From: Chloroflexota bacterium
Lineage (GTDB): Bacteria > Chloroflexota > UBA6077 > CF-72
Reading direction: 5' to 3'
Assembly: GCA_019247135.1 (NCBI GenBank)
Contig: JAFAPL010000513.1
Location: 1 to 6,682 of the forward strand
DNA length: 6,682 nucleotides
The notes beneath the pieces are model-generated. The model saw nothing but the letters and a program-made list of their open reading frames with translations, was not told the DNA's origin and made no database searches. The position numbers were made by a program, and so were the translations under genes. Numbering within the stretch: the first letter of the stretch is position 1; every line of letters begins with the position of its first letter. This document shows, piece by piece, positions 1 through 6,107 of the stretch.

Positions 1-377
1 AGAACCAGGCTCTCGACCTGCTCACGCCACACACCATTCGTCGCAGCCCGGACGCCCCATTCTGGGAAGTGGCTCCACGCCAGATCGCCGACTTGATCCG
101 GCGCTTCAACAAGCCGGTTATCGATGACGAGCCGGCTCGAAGCGGCCCGGTGCAGTTCGGCGGTATCGATGGCGGCACGTGGCCTGAATGGCACATCGAG
201 GCGATCGAGCGGGTACGCGAGGCCGGCGGCTACCCCATTTATCATCACGACATGGTGCAGTATGGCTATGCTGCGCCGACGACACCGCCGAGTGGCATTC
301 CCGAGCCGGAGTTCAGTCCGTTTCACCGCAAGGTGTTCGAGTATCTCCGCTCAACTGCGTCAGCACCCCGCACGTAA
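1..377 (+). CDS. C-terminal part of a probable glycoside-hydrolase-like (TIM-barrel) protein, cut by the window edge
   Basis: The frame is open from the first bases (first full codon at 3, N-Q-A-L-D) to TAA at 375-377, giving about 124 residues with no start in view. An internal GTG at 69 is probably just a valine codon. The segment KPVIDDEPARSG has the look of a C-terminal barrel strand ending in an acidic residue, as in TIM-barrel glycoside hydrolases, where the late-strand Glu is catalytic. It is followed by a helix (WHIEAIERVREAGG), a short strand (YPIYHHDMVQYGY) and a final amphipathic stretch ending KVFEYLR, consistent with the last barrel units. That is fold-style reasoning from a fragment, so the family is not assigned. 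Position just upstream of sugar-importer permeases on the same strand supports a carbohydrate role. It could instead be an uncharacterised sugar-locus protein. No terminator is evident after it. Confidence 0.5.
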   Translation, partial: NQALDLLTPHTIRRSPDAPFWEVAPRQIADLIRRFNKPVIDDEPARSGPVQFGGIDGGTWPEWHIEAIERVREAGGYPIYHHDMVQYGYAAPTTPPSGIPEPEFSPFHRKVFEYLRSTASAPRT

Positions 378-484
378 TGAGCCTTCCGAGATGCGTGGCC
401 ACGCTGCTGCAGACGTCCTGCGAGAGCAGAACCCTTCGGGCTAACCCCGCGAGAACCGGCCCGTAATGCGCAAAGTCAGGTAGC
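378..484. other. 107-nt intergenic gap before the first permease
   Basis: This stretch separates the upstream gene from the MalF-like permease. I see no Rho-independent terminator (only a tiny CCCTTCGGG hairpin with no T-run), no convincing -35/-10 pair and no LacI-type palindrome with a central CG. It could therefore be either an internal operon spacer or a weak promoter region. A short AGGT at 478-481 near its end is the probable ribosome binding site for the GTG start at 485. Confidence 0.4.
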
Positions 485-1435
485 GTGAGCGCCAGCATTC
501 TCCACTCCAGTGGTCCAGCACGGTTTCATGTGACAGAACGCGTCCGCCGTGCGGGCGGCTTGCGTCGCCCCGAGCTCGTTTGGGGTTACGTGTTCATCTT
601 GCCCAGTTTCATCGGCGTGCTGTGCTTTACGCTCTTTCCAATTCTGGCGTCCTTCGGGCTCATGTTCACGGATTGGACGCTCGTTGGTCAGGCCAGCTTT
701 GTTGGGTTGGACAACTTCACTCGCATGCTGCGGGATGACGTATTCGCCACGGCTCTGCGTAACACGGTTCTGTACGTGCTGCTGTTCGTACCAGCGGTTG
801 CGGTTGGTGGCTTTCTGCTGGCGTTGCTCATGGATCGCAAGCTCCGCGGCATCGCCCTGTATCGAACGATATTTTTCATGCCATCGGTGTGCATGTTCGT
901 GGCGGTCGCGATGGTGTGGCAGTTCCTGTATCAGCCGTCAACTGGCGTGTTTACGTACTACGTGAGCCTGTTTGGCATACATCCCCCGGATTGGCTGAGC
1001 GACCAGCGCTGGGCGATGGTTGCCATCGCCATCGTCGGTTTCTGGCGGAATGTGGGCTACTTCGGCTTGATCTATCTGGCAGGCCTGCAGAGCATTCCAA
1101 GCGAATTTCACGAGGCCGCCGCGGTTGACGGCGCGACAGCCTGGGCCCGCGTCAGACACATCACCGTACCGCTCATCTGGCCGACAACGTTCTTCGTCCT
1201 GGTCATCGCTTTCATCGAGGCTTTCCAGCTGTTCGGTGAGCCATATGTCATGACCAAGGGTGGGCCCGGCTACGCAACGACCACGCTGGTGTATCTGATT
1301 TACAGGAACGCGTTCGAGGGCTTCAAGATGGGCTACGCAGCGGCGCAGTCGTGGGTGCTGTTCGCGATCATTTTTACGGTGACTTTCATCCAGTGGCGGC
1401 TGAACGAAAGGCGGAGTCGTGGACTTGGCGCGTAG
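485..1435 (+). CDS. Carbohydrate ABC transporter permease, MalF/UgpA-like
   Basis: This is one of two inner-membrane channel subunits of a binding-protein-dependent sugar importer (CUT1 type). The 316-residue length is usual for a short MalF-like subunit. After a basic N-terminus there are about six hydrophobic segments, near residues 33-60, 94-115, 126-148, 177-200, 233-252 and 287-305. The cytoplasmic EAA loop that docks on the ATPase is at about 210-229 (EAAAVDGATAWARVRHITVP), matching the EAAxxDGA...IxxP signature. The GTG at 485 is chosen because a weak AGGT precedes it at 478-481 with 3 nt between, and it leaves a normal cytoplasmic lead before the first membrane span. The gene ends in tandem TAG TAG codons. 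It pairs with the permease at 1526. The sugar transported cannot be read from sequence, and the binding protein is not in the window. Confidence 0.93.
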   Translation: MSASILHSSGPARFHVTERVRRAGGLRRPELVWGYVFILPSFIGVLCFTLFPILASFGLMFTDWTLVGQASFVGLDNFTRMLRDDVFATALRNTVLYVLLFVPAVAVGGFLLALLMDRKLRGIALYRTIFFMPSVCMFVAVAMVWQFLYQPSTGVFTYYVSLFGIHPPDWLSDQRWAMVAIAIVGFWRNVGYFGLIYLAGLQSIPSEFHEAAAVDGATAWARVRHITVPLIWPTTFFVLVIAFIEAFQLFGEPYVMTKGGPGYATTTLVYLIYRNAFEGFKMGYAAAQSWVLFAIIFTVTFIQWRLNERRSRGLGA

Positions 1436-1469
1436 TAGTACTCGCCGCAAGTCCGTCCAGAGTTTCGAC

Positions 1470-1531
1470 CCACTCGCCCCAACCCCCTCTCCCTGGCCAG
1501 GGAGAGGGGGCGAAGGGGGTGAGGGTTGACC
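1470..1531. repeat. REP-like palindromic repeat between the two permease genes
   Basis: Positions 1483-1510 form a perfect 28-nt palindrome: left arm CCCCCTCTCCCTGG, right arm its exact complement, centre between 1496 and 1497. Flanking matter extends the symmetry imperfectly. TCGCCCC at 1474-1480 is complementary to GGGGCGA at 1507-1513, and G-rich tracts run to about 1525. Read on the other strand it has the shape CTCACCCCC...CCCCTCTCCC...GGGAGAGGGG, a dispersed intergenic repeat style I recall from Chloroflexota and some Proteobacteria. In RNA it would form a very strong hairpin between two co-transcribed genes. It has no T-run, so it is more likely an mRNA-stability or attenuation element than a terminator. 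Only one copy is in the window. Confidence 0.8.
1513..1528 (+). promoter_or_regulatory. Ribosome binding site and TTG start supplied by the repeat edge
   Basis: AAGGGGG at 1513-1519 is followed by 6 nt and then TTG at 1526. An in-frame TGA at 1520-1522 closes the frame just upstream. No other in-frame ATG, GTG or TTG occurs before the ATG at about 1655, which lies inside the first membrane span. The TTG is therefore the only plausible start. Both the binding site and the start sit on the right flank of the palindromic repeat. Confidence 0.65.
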
Positions 1532-2437
1532 CCCACTAGCGGTGCTGTTCCGCCGCGCCGTACTGGTGCGCCTTCAGCGCAACGGCGGGCTCGATGGCGA
1601 CGCAGGTTCGGTGACGGCGCGAGTTATGCGCTGCTGTCGGTCGTCGCCCTGGGCATGCTGTTGCCATTTCTATGGATGCTGGCGACGTCATTGAAAAGCT
1701 ACTCGGAGCTGACGGTCTATCCACCCCGCCTGCTTCCGGATGCATTGCACTGGGAGAATTATCCGATAGCGTGGCACTACTCCGAGGTGGTGCCTTTCGG
1801 CAGGTTCTTTCTCAACAGCCTGCTGGTGGCGACGTGCATCACCATCGGCCACCTGGTCACCTGTTCGATGGCCGGCTACGCCTTTGCTCGGCTCCGCTTT
1901 CCAGGGCGGAATGGCTTGTTTCTGGTCTACCTCGCGACATTGATGGTCCCGTTTCAAGTGACGATGGTCCCGCTGTATCTGATCATGCGCCAGCTTCAAT
2001 GGGTCGACACCTACCTGGCGCTGATTGTGCCCAGCCTCGTGAGCGCGTACGGGACCTTCCTGGTGCGCCAGTTCATGCTCACGTTGCCGACCGAGTTGGA
2101 AGACGCAGCCCGATTGGACGGAGCCGGGCCGCCGACGATCCTGTTCCGCATCATCCTGCCACTGTCCCGCCCGGTACTGATGACGCTGCTGATTCTGTCA
2201 TTCCTGTCCAGCTGGAACGCATTTCTGTGGCCGCTCATTGTGATCAACAGCACTGAGTTCCGTACGCTGCCACTCGGACTCGTGACGTTCATCAGTGTGC
2301 CTGAGGCGACTGGCGCTCCGCAGTTCCAACTGCTCATGGCTGCCGCGACCTTCGCCATGATCCCAACTCTGGCGGTGTTCGTTATAGCTCAGAGGCAATT
2401 CATCAAGGGCATTGCTATGACCGGGCTGAAAGGTTAG
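1526..2437 (+). CDS. Carbohydrate ABC transporter permease, MalG/UgpE-like
   Basis: This is the second inner-membrane channel subunit of the sugar importer, partner of the permease at 485-1435. The 303 residues are typical for MalG-like proteins. A very basic lead (residues 11-28) precedes about six membrane segments, near 33-56, 94-118, 129-151, 163-181, 216-239 and 268-289. The EAA loop lies at about 190-213 (ELEDAARLDGAGPPTILFRI), a close match to the ATPase-docking signature, followed by the usual LPLSRP turn. The C-terminus QRQFIKGIAMTGLKG is the hallmark ending of this family. Start: TTG at 1526 is forced by an upstream in-frame stop at 1520-1522. The region before the first membrane span is unusually Arg/Pro-rich, so the original N-terminus may have been altered when the repeat arrived. 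It is followed after 2 nt by the LacI-type gene, so the two are almost certainly translated from one mRNA. Confidence 0.93.
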   Translation: MTPTSGAVPPRRTGAPSAQRRARWRRRFGDGASYALLSVVALGMLLPFLWMLATSLKSYSELTVYPPRLLPDALHWENYPIAWHYSEVVPFGRFFLNSLLVATCITIGHLVTCSMAGYAFARLRFPGRNGLFLVYLATLMVPFQVTMVPLYLIMRQLQWVDTYLALIVPSLVSAYGTFLVRQFMLTLPTELEDAARLDGAGPPTILFRIILPLSRPVLMTLLILSFLSSWNAFLWPLIVINSTEFRTLPLGLVTFISVPEATGAPQFQLLMAAATFAMIPTLAVFVIAQRQFIKGIAMTGLKG

Positions 2438-2439
2438 CC

Positions 2440-3495
2440 GTGGCGACGCTGGCGGATGTCGCACGCGCGGTCGGCATTGCGCCAAGTACGGCATCACGTG
2501 CACTGAACCGACCCGAGTTGGTCCGCCCAGAAGTCGTCGAGCGCGTCCACGCCGCGGCGGAGCGGTTGGGGTATGCCCCGAACCCGTTCGCCCGTTCACT
2601 CCGATGGAGGGACAGCAGGACACTCGGCCTGATCGTCCCGGACAACACGAACCCGTTCTTCGCCGAGGTGGCGCGCGGCATCGAAGAGGCCTGTTTCCGC
2701 GCCGGCTACACACTCATGTTGTGCAACTCCGATCAATCTCTGGAGAAGGAGGCGGCTCAGGCGCGCGCTCTGTACGGCAAACGTGTGGATGGGGTGCTGA
2801 TGTTCAACGCCAGCGACGCGAGCGCCGCCACAATTAAATGGCTCATCGAGCGCGACGTGCCTGTCGTGTTGGTGGAGCGCCGACTTGCGGTACGAGGCGC
2901 CGACTGCGTGATCAGCGACAACCGCAACGGAGTACGTGAGGCGATGATTCACCTCAAGGACTCAGGTCATCGCCGCATCGCGTGCCTGTTACGCGACCCA
3001 GGCGTGTCACACTATCGCGAGCGACTCGAAGCCTACATTGCGGCGGGGCGCGAGCTCCAGCTCGAGGACTTACGGGATCTGGTCCGTACCGGACTCAGTA
3101 CGTATGCTGACGGTCAATGGGCGGCTACCGAGCTGCTCACCGGTGACAATCCACCATCCGCCTTGTTGTGCCTGAGCGATACGCTGGCGCTGGGAGCACT
3201 GCGCGGTGCGACGCTGGCACGTCGGCGTGTGCCGCAAGACGTGGCGGTGGTTGGTTTCGGCAATACCGAAATGTCGGCTTACACCCAGCCGCCACTCACG
3301 TCTGTTGGTCAGGAGCGCCTTGCCGTCGGTTCGGCAGCCGTTCGGCTGCTGCTCGAGCGGATCAAGAAGCCGTTTTCAGCTTCACGAACACCACGGTCTC
3401 GCATTCGCATAATTCCCACTCGACTGGTCGTGCGCGAATCCAGCGCGATGCATTCGGAAACGGCGGTTGTCGCGCTCAACCCGGTGGAGTCGTGA
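2440..3495 (+). CDS. LacI/PurR-family transcriptional regulator
   Basis: This is a DNA-binding repressor or activator that senses a sugar-type ligand, presumably controlling this uptake operon. Its 351 residues are full length. The N-terminal helix-turn-helix is at about residues 3-22 (TLADVARAVGIAPSTASRAL). A hinge region YAPNPFARSL (45-54) follows, then a periplasmic-binding-protein fold from about 61 to 335. Landmarks of that fold include SDNRNG (159-164), GHRRIA (176-181), SDTLALGAL (246-254) and VVGFGNTEMSAYTQPPLTSV (270-289). In the last motif the Asp of the usual GFDD/GYDD, which contacts inducer in LacI, is Gly, as I recall for some gluconate-type regulators. The GTG start at 2440 is supported by AAAGG at 2429-2433 with 6-nt spacing and by the canonical HTH beginning at residue 3. 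Its stop overlaps the next start by 4 nt, so it is co-transcribed with transporter and dehydrogenase. The operator is probably upstream of the window. Confidence 0.95.
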   Translation: MATLADVARAVGIAPSTASRALNRPELVRPEVVERVHAAAERLGYAPNPFARSLRWRDSRTLGLIVPDNTNPFFAEVARGIEEACFRAGYTLMLCNSDQSLEKEAAQARALYGKRVDGVLMFNASDASAATIKWLIERDVPVVLVERRLAVRGADCVISDNRNGVREAMIHLKDSGHRRIACLLRDPGVSHYRERLEAYIAAGRELQLEDLRDLVRTGLSTYADGQWAATELLTGDNPPSALLCLSDTLALGALRGATLARRRVPQDVAVVGFGNTEMSAYTQPPLTSVGQERLAVGSAAVRLLLERIKKPFSASRTPRSRIRIIPTRLVVRESSAMHSETAVVALNPVES

Positions 3496-4259
3496 TCGGC
3501 ATCGATCTCGCCGGTAGAGTGGCGCTGGTGACCGGCGCCTCCCGGGGTATGGGTCGCGCCACCAGCTTGTTGCTGGCGGCGGCCGGAGCGGACCTCGTGA
3601 TGACCTATCGCGAGCGGCGCGACGCCGGTGAAGACGTTCTGGAGCAAGTGCGCGCGGTCGGCCGTGATGCGCTGCTGATGCAGTGCGACGCTGGCGTAAC
3701 GGAGTCGGTCGAAGCCGTCGTCGCGAATGCGCAGCGCCAGTTTGGGCACATCGACATCCTCGTCAGCAACGCCGGCGCGGGGACGCGCGCGGCGCTCACC
3801 GAAACGACCGACCAGGAATACCAACGCGTGTTCGACGTGAACGTGAAAGGCTTTCTGGCCGCCGCGCGACGGGTTGTCCCCGCCATGCAGGAACGGCGCT
3901 GGGGTCGCGTGATCGCGATCGGTTCCGCCACCGGCCAGAGCGGTCGCTCATATCTGTCGCCGTCGCCTCCGGTGTATGCGGCGGCCAAAGCTGCGCTGGC
4001 GGGTATGTGTCGAGCGCTGGCGCGCGAGTGTGGACCGTATGGGATTACCGTGAATTGCATCCAACCGGGCTTGACTCGAAACGACGGGACCGCGCGAGCC
4101 GATCCGGCCCGCGTGGCGTACGCGGTTCAGGAAACGCCGCTCGGTCGGATCGGCGAACCGGAGGATATCGCGGGTGCAGTTCTGTTTCTTGCATCCGACT
4201 ACGCCAGCTACATCACTGGCTCATTGTTGAACGTCAACGGCGGACTCTTCATCGGTTGA
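3492..4259 (+). CDS. Short-chain dehydrogenase/reductase (SDR), classical type
   Basis: This is an NAD(P)-dependent oxidoreductase of 255 residues, the normal size for classical SDRs. It has the cofactor motif TGASRGMG (14-21), the structural NAG motif (93-95), Asn118 in NVKG, catalytic Ser145, the YxxxK pair Tyr162/Lys166 (VYAAAK), and the PG turn at 192-193. It ends with the usual GSLLNVNGG segment. Basic residues after the second strand (TYRERR, 38-43) suggest NADP(H) preference. Start choice: GTG at 3492 overlaps the regulator stop as GTGA, and the purine-rich GGTGGAG at 3483-3489 can serve as a binding site, though it is close. Earlier in-frame starts would run deep inside the regulator gene. 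Position after a LacI regulator suggests a sugar or sugar-acid dehydrogenase (gluconate/glucose dehydrogenase-like). FabG-type ketoacyl reductase is the alternative, and sequence alone does not separate them. Confidence 0.92.
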   Translation: MIGIDLAGRVALVTGASRGMGRATSLLLAAAGADLVMTYRERRDAGEDVLEQVRAVGRDALLMQCDAGVTESVEAVVANAQRQFGHIDILVSNAGAGTRAALTETTDQEYQRVFDVNVKGFLAAARRVVPAMQERRWGRVIAIGSATGQSGRSYLSPSPPVYAAAKAALAGMCRALARECGPYGITVNCIQPGLTRNDGTARADPARVAYAVQETPLGRIGEPEDIAGAVLFLASDYASYITGSLLNVNGGLFIG

Positions 4260-4677
4260 GTTCGCCGCGCTCACTTCGGGGTAGGCGCGGGCGCGGGTGA
4301 TGCGGAGGCGCACTGGCCCGCCTCCCAAATCGGATGTCTCCCACCCGCATATGAGCGCACCCGTTCGAACGCTCAATCGTGCCCCGGAAGAAGTTGCTGC
4401 TGCCGATGAAATCCGCCACAAAGGGTGTGTGCGGCTCCTCGTAGATCTCCACCGCGCTGCCCAGCTGCTCGATCGCGCCGCGCTGCATCACCGCGATGCG
4501 GTCCGCCATCGTAAGCGCCTCTTCCTGATCATGAGTCACGTAGATGGTGGTGATCTGGAATTGCTGCTGGATGCGTCGGATCTCATCGCGCATGCGAACT
4601 CGCAGCTTCGCGTCGAGATTGGAGAGAGGCTCGTCCAGCAGCAGGATCTTCGGCTTGAGTACCAGGGCCCGCGCCAG
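4249..4677 (-). pseudogene. Remnant of a MalK/UgpC-type sugar importer ATPase, truncated at both ends
   Basis: On the minus strand the sequence starts abruptly at LARALVLKPK (from 4677 downward). It then shows Walker B ILLLDEP, the D-loop LSNLDAKLR, the switch histidine in VTHDQEEA, and MADRIAVM, ending the nucleotide-binding domain at FVADFIGSSNFF. A short TOBE-like start (GTIERSNGCAHMRVGDIRF) follows, then unrelated Arg/Pro-rich sequence to TGA at 4249. Family members are about 360 residues, and this piece covers roughly residues 145-260. Missing are Walker A, the Q-loop, the LSGGQ signature (replaced by unrelated codons from 4678 on) and most of the regulatory domain. It cannot bind and hydrolyse ATP as it stands. 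It converges with and overlaps the SDR gene end by 11 nt, leaving no room for a terminator. Its family would have energised an importer such as the one to the left, but its opposite strand argues it belonged to another unit. Confidence 0.85.
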
Positions 4678-4678
4678 C

Positions 4679-5137
4679 CCGGCGCTGATGAGCTGGCCCG
4701 CGCGCATCCCGGCCGGCCAGGTCCTCGACGGCGTCGGCGTAGCGATGGATGTATTCCCGACCTTTCTCAACCCGGGGGCCAGCCTGTCCGGCTACGAGCT
4801 AGACGGCCTCGATGTGTTGCCCATGCTCTCCGAGGGGGCGCCGTCACCCCACTCGGAGGTGTACTGGGAGATGATGCGGCAGACCGCCGTGCGCCGAGGA
4901 CGTTGGAAGCTCGTGTTGAATGCCGCGCTGGTAGAGGGAGCCGAGCCCGATGAGGACGTGTTGCTGGCGGACCCCGGCGAGCGCGAGAACCTCCGCCATC
5001 GTGAGCCACGAGTGCTCGATGAGCTGATGGCGGCGGCCAGGTCGTGGCGCGAGCGAATCGACGCGCGATGGGAGCGCGAATGGCTTCCACGCGTCACGAA
5101 CACCACCGATTTGGAAACCAACGAGATCCGCCTTTAG
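4679..5137 (+). pseudogene. C-terminal remnant of a sulfatase (alkaline-phosphatase superfamily)
   Basis: About 152 residues are recognisable from PALMSWPARIPAGQVLDGVG onward. They match the late part of arylsulfatases: the WPxRIPAG segment, MDVFPTFL, the DGLDVLPML linker, VYWEMMRQTAVRRGRWKLV (the typical Trp-Glu and 'AVR-GxWKLV' strand), LADPGERENL and a C-terminal helix. Intact enzymes are about 430-550 residues and carry the formylglycine site CxPSR near the N-terminus with its metal ligands. All of that is absent here, so this piece has no catalytic centre. Reading upstream past 4678 gives only the antisense of the ATPase fragment. The frame does stay open on that side, so a chimeric protein from an upstream start such as 4544 is formally possible but unlikely to be functional. 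It ends with TAG at 5135-5137, 16 nt before the PHP gene. Such sulfatases remove sulfate from glycans, which suits the sugar context. Confidence 0.85.
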
Positions 5138-5153
5138 CGGCACCGCTGCGCGT

Positions 5154-6107
5154 ATGGTGGGCACCCCGTCGGCGACCAACCCGTACCGCGCGCGTGGCCT
5201 CGCCCCGCTCAAGGGCGAGACGCACCTGCACACCGTCCACAGCGATGGAAAGGACACTCCGGCGGTGATGCTCGAGGCTTGCCGCCAGGCCGGCTACGAC
5301 TTCGCCGCCATCACCGATCACAACACCATCAGCGGCCACGGCGAGGCACGCGCCGCCGCGGCTGACCTGGGACTCGTGCTGCTGCCCGGCGCCGAGCTGA
5401 CGACCTTCCACGGCCACGCCGTCTGCCTCGGCATCGAGCGCATGCCCGAGTGGCGCGACCTGGAGACACGCGGGATGGACGCCTTCGCGGCGGATGTGCA
5501 CGCGCAGGGCGGACTGCTCCAGGTGAGCCACCCAACCCGACTCGGGTCGCCGGCCTGCACCGGCTGCGCATGGGAATGGCCAGTGTCGCCATCCAGCCTG
5601 GACCTGTGGGAGATCTTCTCCGGAGCGAACCCCGTGCACCCACATTCGGCATTGTCGGCCCTGTTCTGGCGCCGACTGCTCGACGGCGGCGGGCACGCGA
5701 CACCAGTCGCCGCCGGCGACGTGCATTCGAGGGCGGCCGCCGCGGCGGCCCGCCCCGCCACCTATGTCTACGCCTCGGAATCGTCCGCGTCCGCCGTGCT
5801 GGACGGACTGCGCGCGGGCCGCCTGTTCTCGTCCGCAGGGCAGCGCCTCGACCTGTGGCTCGCGGGGCCTAGCCAGCAGCGAGTGCTGGTTGGCGAGAGG
5901 GCACCCGCGGCTCACTCCTGGCGTGCCCGGATCGACGTTGAACCTGGCGACGGCTACACGACCCGACTCGTGTTCAATCGCCGCGGGCAAATCCAGCTCC
6001 TGCCGTCGGGGGCGATGGTAGCCGGCCCAGGCTGGGTCTACGCCGAGGTCGTCGACGGGTCCGCGGGCTCGCCGCTGGCCGTCACCGCGCCAATCTGGAT
6101 GGTGTAG
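5154..6107 (+). CDS. PHP-domain metallohydrolase, stand-alone CehA/McbA-like protein
   Basis: A 317-residue protein with an intact PHP (polymerase and histidinol phosphatase) metal centre. Visible motifs are HLHTVHSDG (24-32, metal-binding His24/His26 and Asp31), ITDHNT (53-58), PGAELTT (78-84, Glu81), SHP (125-127) and GDVHS (188-192, Asp189/His191). These supply the usual three-metal ligands for phosphoester or related ester hydrolysis. The beginning NPYRARGLAPLKGE resembles stand-alone members that enter the PHP domain directly. From about 225 on, a beta-rich C-terminal domain follows, ending WVYAEVVDGSAG...TAPIWMV, as in this group. No signal peptide is seen, so it is probably cytoplasmic. 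The ATG at 5154 has no clear Shine-Dalgarno sequence and no alternative in-frame start was found upstream. Base composition appears richer in G+C than the permease genes. Its substrate is unknown. The neighbourhood suggests a sugar- or sulfatase-linked ester, but that is inference. Confidence 0.88.
   Translation: MVGTPSATNPYRARGLAPLKGETHLHTVHSDGKDTPAVMLEACRQAGYDFAAITDHNTISGHGEARAAAADLGLVLLPGAELTTFHGHAVCLGIERMPEWRDLETRGMDAFAADVHAQGGLLQVSHPTRLGSPACTGCAWEWPVSPSSLDLWEIFSGANPVHPHSALSALFWRRLLDGGGHATPVAAGDVHSRAAAAAARPATYVYASESSASAVLDGLRAGRLFSSAGQRLDLWLAGPSQQRVLVGERAPAAHSWRARIDVEPGDGYTTRLVFNRRGQIQLLPSGAMVAGPGWVYAEVVDGSAGSPLAVTAPIWMV

Noticed and set aside
313..498. Minus-strand open frame across the gap before the first permease
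   Set aside because: It overlaps the end of the upstream gene and the start of the permease, has no recognisable domain, and looks like an antisense shadow.
3168..3491. Upstream extension of the dehydrogenase frame
   Set aside because: It lies wholly inside the LacI-type gene and precedes the canonical SDR N-terminus (LAGRVALVTGASRGMG). The GTG at 3492 with the 4-nt overlap is the natural start.
4544..4678. Plus-strand lead of the sulfatase frame
   Set aside because: It is the antisense of the ATPase Walker B and switch region. It has no sulfatase metal-binding or formylglycine motif.
4678..4770. Minus-strand lead of the ATPase frame up to 4770 as a real N-terminus
   Set aside because: This part is the exact antisense of recognisable sulfatase sequence (WPARIPAG...MDVFP) and shows none of the ATPase motifs expected there.
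5094..5990. Long minus-strand open frame (298 residues) opposite the PHP gene
   Set aside because: A typical antisense shadow of a high-GC gene. The plus strand carries all PHP metal motifs.
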